From positions 1 through 22,920 of the forward strand of contig JAEXNR010000065.1 of NCBI GenBank assembly GCA_023439505.1: DNA of 22,920 nt, written 5' to 3'. The position numbers and the translations under genes are program-made. Below the pieces are notes generated by a model, which did not search any database, had not been told where the DNA came from, and saw only the letters and a list, made by a program, of their open reading frames with translations. Of the stretch, positions 1 through 7,683 are shown in pieces. The stretch is from Bacillota bacterium (lineage in GTDB: Bacteria > Bacillota > Clostridia > Lachnospirales > Lachnospiraceae). The number at the start of each line of letters is the position of its first letter. Position 1 is the stretch's first letter.

Positions 1-1
1 T

Positions 2-136
2 GCCGTAATGCACAAAATCTGTAACATTATTTTTGCTATGCTTCGGGATAACAAACCTTTCGAGATTATTACTCCACAGGAACACTGCCAGCGCTATGCG
101 GAAGAACATCCGACCCATCTGGGTGAAGTCGCTTAA
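2..136 (+). CDS. IS110-family transposase, C-terminal end (partial)
   Basis: The frame is open from the left edge of the window to TAA at 134-136. The encoded tail, with HKICNIIFAMLRDNKPF followed by a short charged end, resembles the extreme C-terminus of IS110/IS116/IS902 transposases, where a histidine-lysine helix and an R-D-x-K-P-F segment come after the serine-containing catalytic domain. IS110 enzymes are DEDD-type recombinases that insert circular IS DNA using a structured guide RNA from the non-coding end of the element. Only about 44 residues are visible, so whether the copy is intact cannot be judged. Base composition is visibly richer in GC than the DNA to its right, as expected for an inserted element. 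The family call rests on recognition of one short conserved stretch. Confidence 0.6.
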   Translation, partial: AVMHKICNIIFAMLRDNKPFEIITPQEHCQRYAEEHPTHLGEVA

Positions 137-284
137 CAGGTTTAAAAACTTCCACCTGCTTAGGTTTATTAAAGTTACCCTTTTTTTGAAAGAAATAATT
201 TTTTGATTTTTTTCAAACCACCTCTTGACATTTCTTAGCTGGACTTCATTAATAGAGCAACCTTTAGCAGGTTGCCCATAGATG
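137..284. other. Non-coding junction between the IS110 end and the island operon
   Basis: This stretch holds no gene. It is strongly T/A-rich around 180-210, then carries a 7-bp hairpin, GCAACCT-ttagc-AGGTTGC, at 257-275, ten bases beyond the stop codon of the leftward excisionase gene. The hairpin is not followed by a T-run on the minus strand, so as a terminator it is weak. The boundary of the IS110 copy must fall here because IS110 elements have short ends after the transposase, but they lack clear terminal inverted repeats and I cannot place it. Confidence 0.4.
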
Positions 285-506
285 TTATTGGTTTACAAAC
301 TCCTCAAGTTTTTTAACACTTACTAAGATCCTCTTTCCTAATCGTATCGTAGGCAGAACATTATGGTTAGCAAGCTTATAGGCCTGAGATACACTTATAT
401 TAAGTATCTCTGATACTTCAGGAATCGTATAAGTCAACTTAATATTCTTGTTCTTCTCGATGCTTGATTCACTTGATGATGAATAAGAATTCTGCTCTGT
501 CATCAT
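285..506 (-). CDS. Excisionase-family HTH DNA-binding protein
   Basis: This 73-aa protein has a disordered, Ser/Glu-rich first 20 residues followed by a MerR/excisionase-type winged HTH (HTH_17). The recognisable parts are YTIPEVSEILNISVSQAYKLA (helix-turn-helix, roughly residues 26-46), then LPTIRLGKRILV (the wing) and KKLEEFV (closing helix). Proteins of this type act as recombination directionality factors (Xis) or small regulators. The start is ATG at 506, preceded by AGGAGGAAAT. The ATG overlaps the stop codon of the upstream viroplasmin-like gene in an ATGA arrangement, so the two are translationally coupled. It is the last gene of the leftward primase operon. No integrase is nearby in the window, so an Xis role is inferred from family only; a transcriptional role is equally possible. 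Confidence 0.8.
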   Translation of the reverse strand: MMTEQNSYSSSSESSIEKNKNIKLTYTIPEVSEILNISVSQAYKLANHNVLPTIRLGKRILVSVKKLEEFVNQ

Positions 507-760
507 ATTTCCTCCTGCATAATAAAATCCTTAGTATATTCAATCCAGTTTGGTTTCAATTGTTTTCCGGGATATTTGCCATATTCGTGCTCATCATTAT
601 AGTTACTAATAGCAGCATACATAGCTTCAAACATTGTAGGGTACTTCTTTACTTTGTCAGAACGCAAATACTTCCGGCTTGACAACACCCCAGCCCAATT
701 ATCAAATACCGCTAAACCATTGCTTGCCCATACCGCATAATATCTTTTTGTGCCTTTCAT
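503..760 (-). CDS. Small viroplasmin / RNase H1 N-terminal-like protein
   Basis: The 85-aa product contains KRYYAVWASNGLAVFDNWAG near its start and KKYPTMFEAMYAAI further on. This pattern matches the caulimovirus viroplasmin fold that forms the RNA:DNA-hybrid-binding N-terminus of RNase H1: a K-x-Y-A-V strand, a G-x-x-x-x-W segment, then a Y-x-x-F/M-x-x-A helix. No RNase H catalytic domain follows. The start at 760 is preferred over an upstream ATG at 838 because it has GGAGG at the right distance and begins just before the conserved domain. The gene lies between the primase-helicase (about 95 bp upstream) and the overlapping excisionase gene. A free hybrid-binding domain next to a primase suggests help in primer or R-loop handling, which is inference. 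Confidence 0.65.
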   Translation of the reverse strand: MKGTKRYYAVWASNGLAVFDNWAGVLSSRKYLRSDKVKKYPTMFEAMYAAISNYNDEHEYGKYPGKQLKPNWIEYTKDFIMQEEI

Positions 761-855
761 TATGTAATCCTCCGTTTCAAGATAATAATATATAAATAAA
801 ACCAGTTTGCTATTCAGCATCCTATTAAATTCACTCATCAGTCGGCTGCTCTTTC

Positions 856-2541
856 TTAAGTATTTTCTATTGAACCTTCATTTTGTACCGTGATCCCCAT
901 ATATCCACGAAATTGCTTATTTTTTTTACCGGGAATACCCCATCTCCCCTCCGTCACTGGGTACTCCTGTATTTTCTTGTGAAATGCCGGAATGCTTAAC
1001 GCTTTAAACCCATTTTCATCACAATACCCAACATATTCATTGTATAATTGCTCTGACGGGGATTTATACTGATAAGAAAATTCGCATCTTTCTTTAAGAA
1101 ATTTCTCAAATGAGCTTTGCTTTTCATTGATACATTGCATTTTCAGCCTTTCAGCTGCTTCGCAGTAAGGAAATTGCATATTATTATCCAAAAACTTTTT
1201 TGCATATGGGATTACCCTTTGAACTATTCCCCCCCTCTCATTTGCTATCTTTGCAGCAAGTTTTTTATCCTGCATTTCAGGAGAAATTACTGTATTAAAT
1301 GGAATGCATACTAATCGTTCATTAAATGCTTTGTCTTCAACTTCCATTTTCAGTAGATGATTGCTTCCAAATAACAGCTTGATTTTTGTATAAAATGATT
1401 TCATGTTCTTGTTTTTAACGTTAGTAAATACCTTGTCTCCTCCTGTTATATTTTTAATATCAGCAATTTGCTGTCGATTAATTGTTTCATCCGGTAAATC
1501 CATCGATATATTTAAAATTTTTAAATCAAATTCGGCTTTACTGAATTCAGCATCCAGATTATGTATAGGTACATTTGAGCATACATCACCTCCAATAATT
1601 GACTCAATTACTTTTCCAAACGTCGACTTCCCAGTACCACCTTCTCCAATAATGACAAAGAATTTTTTCGCATCATTACATTCGACCAGCAAAAAATATC
1701 CAACAATTGTTAGTATCAACTCTTCTAATTCAGTATCTCCATTACATATCGTACTAATATACTGGTTAAAAGTCGGACACGGTACATAAGCGTCAGATGT
1801 ATATCTAATAGGCAAGTTAATAAAAGATATATAATCTGGTGAATGTTTTATAATTTTGTCATTTTTTACATCAAGAATACAGTTAAAAAACGGCATATGT
1901 GATGTGTGATCCTGGGGTTTTACTTTACCCGCAATCATTGTAAGCTGTTTTAGTAAAGCCAAATGAAGAGTTGAGCTTGTAGTTATGAGTTTTTGTATTA
2001 TATCATTTCCAAGAAATCTCCCCAGCATAACGTCATTATCAATTAAAAGATACTTATTTCTATCATAAGCATAAAGATTGCCATTATAATAAATTAAACG
2101 ATATCTCTGGGTGATATATACAAAAACTTCCTTAAACTCATCCTTTTTGTTATTCGTCCTGTTCTTTTTTTCTTTTGTTTCTTGACGTTCTTGTTTCCTA
2201 ACATCCTCTTGTTCTGAATGTTTTATTGGTTCTTCTGCTAAAATAATATCCACATTCATCTGATTACTATCTTCATAAAAGCCATCTTCACATATGATTG
2301 AACTATTTTCTGGAACAGAAACAATTTCCTTATAATCATCATAAAGATCCGGTGGTGAAAAAGATCTTTCATGGATCATATTTTTAGTGAAATTATCCTC
2401 TTTATAATTCTCAACTATAGAATCATATCCTTCCAATATATCATCTATTTTTTCTTGATTGTTGTCCTCAATTTCTCCATTAAAGCCCATTCTTTGCTTA
2501 AGAGACGACTTCCACTCGAATTCAACATCGCTTTTTTTCAT
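856..2541 (-). CDS. Phage/plasmid primase-helicase, P4/D5 family
   Basis: This 561-aa protein has a hydrophilic, acidic first 135 residues, a D5_N-like region (about 140-285), and an SF3/D5-type ATPase domain. The Walker A motif is GEGGTGKST at residues 299-307. A Walker B-like stretch, LNISMDLPDE, lies at about 343-352, a sensor-1-like LLFGSNHL at about 389-396, and a candidate arginine finger near R409. A poxvirus D5-type C-terminal winged helix is plausible at about 500-561. In P4-like satellites and many integrative elements such proteins unwind the element's own origin. I see no obvious N-terminal TOPRIM or AEP primase motif, so it may be a helicase without priming activity. The start has ATGGAGGACAA upstream. 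It belongs to the leftward operon with the 175-aa gene before it and the viroplasmin-like gene after it. The repeat-bounded AT-rich segment at 4938-5081 is a candidate target. Confidence 0.88.
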   Translation of the reverse strand: MKKSDVEFEWKSSLKQRMGFNGEIEDNNQEKIDDILEGYDSIVENYKEDNFTKNMIHERSFSPPDLYDDYKEIVSVPENSSIICEDGFYEDSNQMNVDIILAEEPIKHSEQEDVRKQERQETKEKKNRTNNKKDEFKEVFVYITQRYRLIYYNGNLYAYDRNKYLLIDNDVMLGRFLGNDIIQKLITTSSTLHLALLKQLTMIAGKVKPQDHTSHMPFFNCILDVKNDKIIKHSPDYISFINLPIRYTSDAYVPCPTFNQYISTICNGDTELEELILTIVGYFLLVECNDAKKFFVIIGEGGTGKSTFGKVIESIIGGDVCSNVPIHNLDAEFSKAEFDLKILNISMDLPDETINRQQIADIKNITGGDKVFTNVKNKNMKSFYTKIKLLFGSNHLLKMEVEDKAFNERLVCIPFNTVISPEMQDKKLAAKIANERGGIVQRVIPYAKKFLDNNMQFPYCEAAERLKMQCINEKQSSFEKFLKERCEFSYQYKSPSEQLYNEYVGYCDENGFKALSIPAFHKKIQEYPVTEGRWGIPGKKNKQFRGYMGITVQNEGSIENT

Positions 2542-2643
2542 TTGTCCTCCATTCTAGATTTTTTACTATTTTAAACTGATATATTTTTTGAATTATTGAA
2601 GTTGAAAAACTCTACACTTTACATTAAATGCATAGTTTACTGC

Positions 2644-3171
2644 TTAATACTTCTCTATTGCACTTATCATAACTGGATTACCAGAGAATATTATTCTTGC
2701 TTCCTGTCTAAAAAGCGGATTGATTTCACTCTCTCTGTTAACAAAAGTATTGATATAATATCCATTAAGAATTTTTCTATTGATTAAAAATACAGCATTT
2801 CCACTTTGATTCATTGATGATATTGCCAGAAAATCCAAATCACCTGGATAATCTTTAGTGTAGTAGTTCACTTCTTTTCTTTGATCTGTAAACTCAATTT
2901 CTAATTTAACAAAGTAATCCTGACTATTTCTTTTACCAATCACATCAATATTCATACATGCTATTGAAAAATCTTTTACATCAAAAGTTGTGTTCTCAAA
3001 TTTACCCAATGCAAAATAAATACTTGATGTAAAGCCTGTAAAACACTGGTTAATCATATTTTCTAACGATGAACCAATAAACCTAAAGTATGTACCATCC
3101 CTCCTTGATTGTTTTTTGTCTGCTTCTAAAAACAATTCATATGCAGCCTCCTGTTTTACAAAATTTTTCAT
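2644..3171 (-). CDS. Hypothetical protein, first gene of the primase operon
   Basis: I do not recognise this 175-aa protein. The ATG at 3171 has a strong AGGAGG eight bases upstream. The sequence is soluble, with no signal peptide or membrane segment. The N-terminal third is helical and basic (KKQSRRDGTYFRF). The remainder alternates hydrophobic strands with acidic residues, including DVIGKRNSQDYFVKLEIEF in the middle, which could be a nuclease-like core (D...E-x-E) but has no clean PD-(D/E)xK signature. It starts the leftward operon ending in the excisionase-type gene and is divergent from the unknown 519-aa gene, with which it shares a 127-bp promoter region. Its position suggests a replication accessory or regulatory role; that is inference from context only. 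Confidence 0.6.
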   Translation of the reverse strand: MKNFVKQEAAYELFLEADKKQSRRDGTYFRFIGSSLENMINQCFTGFTSSIYFALGKFENTTFDVKDFSIACMNIDVIGKRNSQDYFVKLEIEFTDQRKEVNYYTKDYPGDLDFLAISSMNQSGNAVFLINRKILNGYYINTFVNRESEINPLFRQEARIIFSGNPVMISAIEKY

Positions 3172-3298
3172 ACAAAACCTCCTATAAAATGTGATATAAT
3201 TAATTTTGATATAAAAATCTTACTTTATCTCCAACGAATTTTCATTGGTCGTAAACAAGAAATATTTGCAAAATTTATTTTTTTGAGGACTTGAAAGT
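3172..3298. promoter_or_regulatory. Divergent promoter region between the primase operon and the 519-aa gene
   Basis: These 127 bp separate two outward-facing genes and must hold both promoters. A TATAAT hexamer is visible at 3195-3200 on the plus strand within a run of overlapping AT-rich near-matches (TGATATAAT, TGATATAAA). I cannot match a convincing -35 box at 17 bp to it. AGGAGG for the leftward gene lies immediately before its ATG, and GAGG for the rightward gene lies 13 bp before 3299. No long dyad is present. Confidence 0.4.
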
Positions 3299-4858
3299 AT
3301 GAATAAAATTAATTATAATGAATTATTTAACATTAAAAACATGGAAGAATATTTAGAGTTTATCGAGAGAGTCTTTGCCACAATATTTTTAACATCCAAA
3401 CCATGTACAGATAAACATACTGTAGCACTATTTCTTGACACATTATGTCAAAGCATTTTTATGTTTACTGAAGATACTGAAGATACGGGGGATTTCTCTG
3501 ATGAGATAAGAAAGACTTACAACAATATGCTAGAAGCATATAAAAGTCTCTATCCTACTGATAGCAAAAGCATAAAGCGTATTACTTCCGCAGAAGCTAT
3601 AAAGACAAAAATCGGAAAAAGAGCAAAAGTTTCTCGAATTAAAATAGAATACTTAGCATTAGGCTTATTAATCTATGATATTGAAAGCATGTCTGAAATC
3701 AATTTTACATCAAAGAAATGGAAGGGAATTGATTCAAATAACAGTAGCTATATAGAACCCACTAAAGTTTTTATGTTTATGAAACATCAAGCATTCGGTT
3801 CGGATACAGTTGATCTAAGTAAAAGTTGTTACTATAAATATTTTAATATTTACTTTCGGTATTTATCTCAGATTGAGTTTAATACTAACAGTTTATATTG
3901 TCATATTTATACTCTTAATCAAATTGAACAAGAAACCACACTACTTTCTTTTTACATCATTTTATGGTCATGTTATTCTGAAAAGCAATCAACTCTTATG
4001 GTTAAACGATTTTTTAAGTCAGACAAGGAGCTTAACTCCACAATAAATGAAAACATTGAGAAACTTAGTACTGAGAAAGAAAATGATTTCATTAAAGAGT
4101 TATGCAAGCCTATTACTTATTTACAAAACAGCCTTTTTACGAAACTCCTTATGTTAAGCTCATTATATAGATATTTGGATTCCGATTCTTTTCTTATCCC
4201 ACAAGATGCACACTATGAAGAAATAAGAAATCTTATCGAATATCCAAAGCGAAAACTTTCCTTATATGATAGTGATACTGCGAAGTATATTATAAATCTC
4301 ATTAATGATCTTATACCGAAAATTCCTGCAACCAGTTATCGTGATATCAGTGTATATAAAGAAGTTGAAAGTAAATCTGAAGAACACAAAAACGAAGAAC
4401 ACGATAAGATAAGGAATTATTTCAGAAGCAAGGATTTAAATATTGATTGCAGAATTATTGACTTAATCATATACATAATAGATTATAGAGAAAAGCTTAA
4501 GCATAATAGTATTGATAATAATAAAATCAATTTTAATGATAATAAACTTACTGAGAAAATGAAAGCATTAAATGCCATAAAAGAATGCTTCAATAGTTAC
4601 AATATTGATAATACAGATGATATAATCCTACTACTATCTTATCTTATAGAACATAACGGTTTGCTATATTATGAGAAATTACTACCAATTCAAGTAGAAA
4701 ATTCATCAGGTATAAATGAAAACTCCAATACTAAATCATCAATAAAAGCTATACAAAATTATCTTTCTAAAATAAATGTAGTAATGAATAATGATATTGA
4801 AACAGATAAAATATTAATCCATTTGGTCAAATATATTTCAAATATTAGTAAGATTTAA
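3299..4858 (+). CDS. Large hypothetical, all-helical soluble protein
   Basis: I do not recognise this 519-aa protein. It has no Walker motif, nuclease signature or signal peptide. Predicted character is almost wholly alpha-helical, with many Leu/Ile/Tyr heptad-like stretches, a KRAKVSRIKIEYLALGLLI segment at about residues 112-130 and an acidic, poorly ordered part at about 365-385. The C-terminal 100 residues are Asn/Asp/Ile-rich. Codon use is very AT-rich, more than in the recombination genes downstream, and fits foreign cargo. It stands alone as a rightward unit between a divergent promoter and a hairpin, directly before the candidate origin. It could be an origin-binding or defence-type helical protein; neither is supported by a motif. 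Confidence 0.55.
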   Translation: MNKINYNELFNIKNMEEYLEFIERVFATIFLTSKPCTDKHTVALFLDTLCQSIFMFTEDTEDTGDFSDEIRKTYNNMLEAYKSLYPTDSKSIKRITSAEAIKTKIGKRAKVSRIKIEYLALGLLIYDIESMSEINFTSKKWKGIDSNNSSYIEPTKVFMFMKHQAFGSDTVDLSKSCYYKYFNIYFRYLSQIEFNTNSLYCHIYTLNQIEQETTLLSFYIILWSCYSEKQSTLMVKRFFKSDKELNSTINENIEKLSTEKENDFIKELCKPITYLQNSLFTKLLMLSSLYRYLDSDSFLIPQDAHYEEIRNLIEYPKRKLSLYDSDTAKYIINLINDLIPKIPATSYRDISVYKEVESKSEEHKNEEHDKIRNYFRSKDLNIDCRIIDLIIYIIDYREKLKHNSIDNNKINFNDNKLTEKMKALNAIKECFNSYNIDNTDDIILLLSYLIEHNGLLYYEKLLPIQVENSSGINENSNTKSSIKAIQNYLSKINVVMNNDIETDKILIHLVKYISNISKI

Positions 4859-4881
4859 ATAACGATATGATAAAAATTTTA

Positions 4882-4924
4882 TTTTCATTGAATTTATTAT
4901 TTTTTAATTTAAATTCAATGAAAG
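4882..4924 (+). terminator. Long AT-rich hairpin after the 519-aa gene
   Basis: A perfect stem, TTTCATTGAATTT paired with AAATTCAATGAAA (4883-4895 with 4911-4923), encloses a T-rich loop. It begins 24 bp after the stop codon of the 519-aa gene and precedes the repeat-bounded segment. There is no T-run after the 3' arm on the plus strand, so it is not a textbook intrinsic terminator. It could act as an end-protecting or insulating hairpin. Confidence 0.45.
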
Positions 4925-4937
4925 AAATGGTCATGAA

Positions 4938-5081
4938 TTAATGCCACTTATGCCACCAAATAATGATAATATGTTATATATAATGCAAAATTATTTATGT
5001 TTACGTGTTTTCCCGTTGTTTCAGAAATAAAATATTATCTCTAAAGTAATATTATGATTTTGGTGGCATAAGTGGCATTAA
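4938..5081. repeat. Candidate replication origin: AT-rich core between 23-bp inverted TGCCAC repeats
   Basis: A 23-bp sequence at 4938-4960 is repeated perfectly and inverted at 5059-5081. Each arm contains two direct copies of a short unit (TGCCAC in TGCCACTTATGCCACC), giving four iteron-like units, two per side and facing inward. The 98 bp between the arms is almost purely A/T except for ACGTG and CCCG near 5002-5016. This layout, short iterons flanking an AT-rich segment of about 100 bp, resembles origins of SaPI-type satellites and iteron plasmids recognised by their own replication protein. The island encodes a D5/P4 primase-helicase 2.4 kb to the left. Another reading is a pair of operators controlling the recombination cassette that begins at 5188. 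Confidence 0.5.
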
Positions 5082-5187
5082 CCAACTGATCAATCCACTT
5101 TATAAATATTCGTATCCCATCTGAGTCCAAATATATATCATTTCCATGAACCCTAGGTTCAATCATAATTTTAAGGAGATGATAAAG

Positions 5188-6123
5188 ATGGCAGCTAATG
5201 TAGATACCATGTTTTATACCAGAGAAAAGCCATGGCATGGATTAGGAATCAGAGTCGAACAAGCTCCTGACTCTGAAAATGCCCTTATAATTGCTGGGCT
5301 AAATTGGAATGTATTACAAAAAGATATTACGACAGAAGATGGCATTCCACTAGAGGGTTATAAAGCAAATATAAGAGATAAGGACAATAAAGTTCTAGGA
5401 GTAGTAACTGATCGATACAAGGTAGTTCAGAATACTGACGCTTTTGCCTTTACTGATGCATTACTTGGGGATGGTGTTCGTTATGAGACAGCCGGTTCCC
5501 TACAAGAAGGAAAACGTGTCTGGATGTTAGCCAAATTACCGCAAGAATACATTATAACAGGAGAACGTATCAGTCCCTATCTAGTTTTCACTAATTCACA
5601 CGATGGCTCCGGAGCAATCAAAGCAGCCGTAACCCCTATCCGTGTGGTATGTCAGAACACTTTGAACTTAGCCCTGAATACTGCAAAGCGTTCCTGGTCA
5701 ACTATCCATACTGGAGATATCCAGAACAAACTGGAAGAAGCAACACAGACGCTATTCATGGCAGAAAAGTATATGGACTCGCTTGGTAAAGAGATAGAAA
5801 CTCTTCATCAGCAGAAACTTAATGACAAACTGGTAATAGATTTTACGAATCTTCTATTACCAATTTCCGATGCCGCAAGTGACCAACAGAAAAAGAATAT
5901 TAAACGTCAGAGAGAAGATATGATGCTACGGTATTTTGATGCTCCTGATCTATCCCATGTCGGGAAGAATGCTTATCGTTTTATTAATGCGGTATCTGAT
6001 TTCGCCACCCATGCGGAACCATTAAGGGAAACTGTAAATTATCGTGAAAATTTATTTTCCAGAGTGATTGAAGGGAATGCCTTAATAGACAGGGCATACC
6101 AAATGATAAAATCAGCAGCATAA
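5188..6123 (+). CDS. DUF932 / TIGR03299 phage-plasmid-like protein
   Basis: This 311-aa protein belongs to the DUF932 (TIGR03299) family found in phages, plasmids and integrative elements. Family-like features are the start MAANVDTMFYTREKPWHGLG, the GVVTDRYKVVQN segment at about 70-85, and the VVCQNTLNLAL segment at about 155-167. The molecular function is not established; genes of this family commonly lie beside RecT, exonuclease and RadC-like genes, as here. The start at 5188 is preferred over upstream ATGs at 5146 and 5179 because AAGGAG lies nine bases before it and the conserved family start follows at once. It opens the rightward recombination cassette, just after the repeat-bounded segment. 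A strong hairpin after the gene may reduce transcription into radC. Confidence 0.85.
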   Translation: MAANVDTMFYTREKPWHGLGIRVEQAPDSENALIIAGLNWNVLQKDITTEDGIPLEGYKANIRDKDNKVLGVVTDRYKVVQNTDAFAFTDALLGDGVRYETAGSLQEGKRVWMLAKLPQEYIITGERISPYLVFTNSHDGSGAIKAAVTPIRVVCQNTLNLALNTAKRSWSTIHTGDIQNKLEEATQTLFMAEKYMDSLGKEIETLHQQKLNDKLVIDFTNLLLPISDAASDQQKKNIKRQREDMMLRYFDAPDLSHVGKNAYRFINAVSDFATHAEPLRETVNYRENLFSRVIEGNALIDRAYQMIKSAA

Positions 6124-6126
6124 AGC

Positions 6127-6167
6127 AAAAATCTCCATTACCAATAAAACGGTAATGGAGATTTTTT
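6127..6167 (+). terminator. Intrinsic terminator/attenuator after the DUF932 gene
   Basis: A 16-bp stem, AAAAATCTCCATTACC (6127-6142) paired with GGTAATGGAGATTTTT (6151-6166), has an 8-nt loop and ends in a T-run. It starts four bases after the DUF932 stop codon. Because the next genes are co-directional and closely spaced, it may set the ratio of DUF932 to the RadC-exonuclease-RecT genes rather than end all transcription. Symmetry of the A and T runs makes it usable in both directions. Confidence 0.8.
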
Positions 6168-6208
6168 ATACCCAATTTTATCAAATTTTCTTAATAAGTG
6201 AGGTTTGA

Positions 6209-6739
6209 ATGATGCAAAAAGAAAGTGAACTAATGGAATTAATGAAAAAACCGGAACCTAGAAAAAGGGTCGGTATTATAAAAACTCAGATTGTGAAAGA
6301 AGGCTCTATTTTCTATGGAAAAAGACGCTTTAACAATCCCCAAGAAGCGGCAGGATTAGTGAGAGCTTTGTTTGAATTTGCAGATAAGGAAATGATGGTT
6401 GTTGTATCCTTGGATGCCAAGAATACGCCTCTAGCAGTAGAAATTGTGTCAATAGGGACTGTGAATTCTTGCCTAGTGCAAATACGTGAGATTTTCAAGC
6501 ATGCCATACTGGATAATGCAGTTCATATTATCTGCTATCACAATCATCCATCAGGTATACCAGAACCATCACAGGAAGATATAGCTGTGACAAAAAGGCT
6601 AGATGAAGCTGGAAAGCTAATCGGTATATGGCTCCTGGATCATATCATTATTGGAGAAAATGATTCTTATGTCAGTTTACAGGAAAGAGGAATTATAAAA
6701 AACGGCTATACAGATTGTTCACTATGCAAGGAGGAATAA
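6209..6739 (+). CDS. RadC-family JAB-domain protein
   Basis: This 176-aa protein consists of the RadC JAB1/MPN-like metalloprotease-fold domain without the N-terminal HhH part of chromosomal RadC. The metal-binding motif is visible as H111-N-H113-P-S-G followed by S121-Q-E-D124, with a candidate general acid E78 upstream. Despite the historical name, RadC has no proven repair role; short versions are common on mobile elements near recombination genes. Two adjacent ATGs (6209 and 6212) follow GTGAGG, and either could be used. The gene lies 3 bp before the YqaJ exonuclease gene, so the two are very probably cotranscribed. All metal ligands are present, so the fold should be active if the family is enzymatic. 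Confidence 0.88.
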   Translation: MMQKESELMELMKKPEPRKRVGIIKTQIVKEGSIFYGKRRFNNPQEAAGLVRALFEFADKEMMVVVSLDAKNTPLAVEIVSIGTVNSCLVQIREIFKHAILDNAVHIICYHNHPSGIPEPSQEDIAVTKRLDEAGKLIGIWLLDHIIIGENDSYVSLQERGIIKNGYTDCSLCKEE

Positions 6740-6742
6740 AGC

Positions 6743-7669
6743 ATGAATAAGTTAGTGTCAACTCTTAATTTAAGCAGAGAAGAATGGTTAAAGTATAGAA
6801 AAATGGGGATCGGCGGTTCTGATGCAGGAGCTATCTGTGGATTAAATCCCTATTCTACTGCTATTTCTGTGTTCCGAGATAAAACGGAAGATGAAGTAAG
6901 CAATTATGACAATGAATCAATGCGTCAAGGAAGAGACTTGGAGGAGTATGTAGCCAGGCGGTTTACAGAAGAAACTGGTTTTAAGGTCAGAAGGGTAAAT
7001 GCCATGTATCAGAAAGATGAACACCCATTTATGCTTGCAAATGTCGACCGGATGTTAGTTGGAAAAAATATCGGTCTGGAATGCAAAACAGCTAATACCC
7101 TCAATGCAGATAAATGGAAGGATGGTAATATACCGGAACATTATCAGATACAATGCCATCATTATATGGCAGTGACCGGGGCTTCATCATGGTATATTGC
7201 CGTTGTTATATTGGGAAAAGAATTCAAGTATGTTCAGATCAATCGCGATGAAGAACTAATTCAGAATTTAATTTCCATTGAAACAGACTTTTGGAATAAT
7301 CATGTCCTTAAAGGTATTATGCCTGATCCTGACGGTTCAAAAGCATCGGACGAAATCATAAACCAATATTTTAAATATGCAAAACAAGAAAAAGTTATCT
7401 TAAATGGCTTTCATGAAAAATTAAAGCGCCGAGAAGATTTATCTACTCTCATTGATAAAATGGAGAAAGAAAAGAAAATTATCGAGCAGGAAGTAAAACT
7501 TGCCATGGCAGAAGCCGAATCTGCCATATGTGATAGCTATCAAATTGACTGGAAAAATGTCTTTACCTCAAAGCTTGATGTTGAGCGTATCAAGGCAGAA
7601 AGACCAGACATTTATAAAGATTATATTAAACAAACACAGAGCCGAAGGTTTGCTGTTAAGACAGCCTAG
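6743..7669 (+). CDS. YqaJ-family (lambda-type) 5'-3' exonuclease
   Basis: This 308-aa protein carries the YqaJ viral recombinase fold, a PD-(D/E)xK nuclease related to lambda exonuclease. Visible motifs are GIGGSDAGAICGLNPY (residues 22-37), an acidic helix with E67/E68, D102 in NVDRML, and E113-C-K115 in GLECKTA, which complete the catalytic set. A charged coiled-coil-like helix spans about 220-255. Such enzymes resect one strand of a double-strand end to load the partner annealase. RecT is encoded 14 bp downstream, giving a classic exonuclease-annealase pair. The ATG at 6743 is preceded by AAGGAGGAATAAAGC, which overlaps the end of radC, so translation is likely coupled. Confidence 0.92.
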   Translation: MNKLVSTLNLSREEWLKYRKMGIGGSDAGAICGLNPYSTAISVFRDKTEDEVSNYDNESMRQGRDLEEYVARRFTEETGFKVRRVNAMYQKDEHPFMLANVDRMLVGKNIGLECKTANTLNADKWKDGNIPEHYQIQCHHYMAVTGASSWYIAVVILGKEFKYVQINRDEELIQNLISIETDFWNNHVLKGIMPDPDGSKASDEIINQYFKYAKQEKVILNGFHEKLKRREDLSTLIDKMEKEKKIIEQEVKLAMAEAESAICDSYQIDWKNVFTSKLDVERIKAERPDIYKDYIKQTQSRRFAVKTA

Positions 7670-7683
7670 AAAGGAGATCTCAT

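Noticed and set aside
1403..1789. Open frame antisense to the primase gene
   Set aside because: It mirrors the ATPase domain of a clear gene on the other strand and has no start signal.
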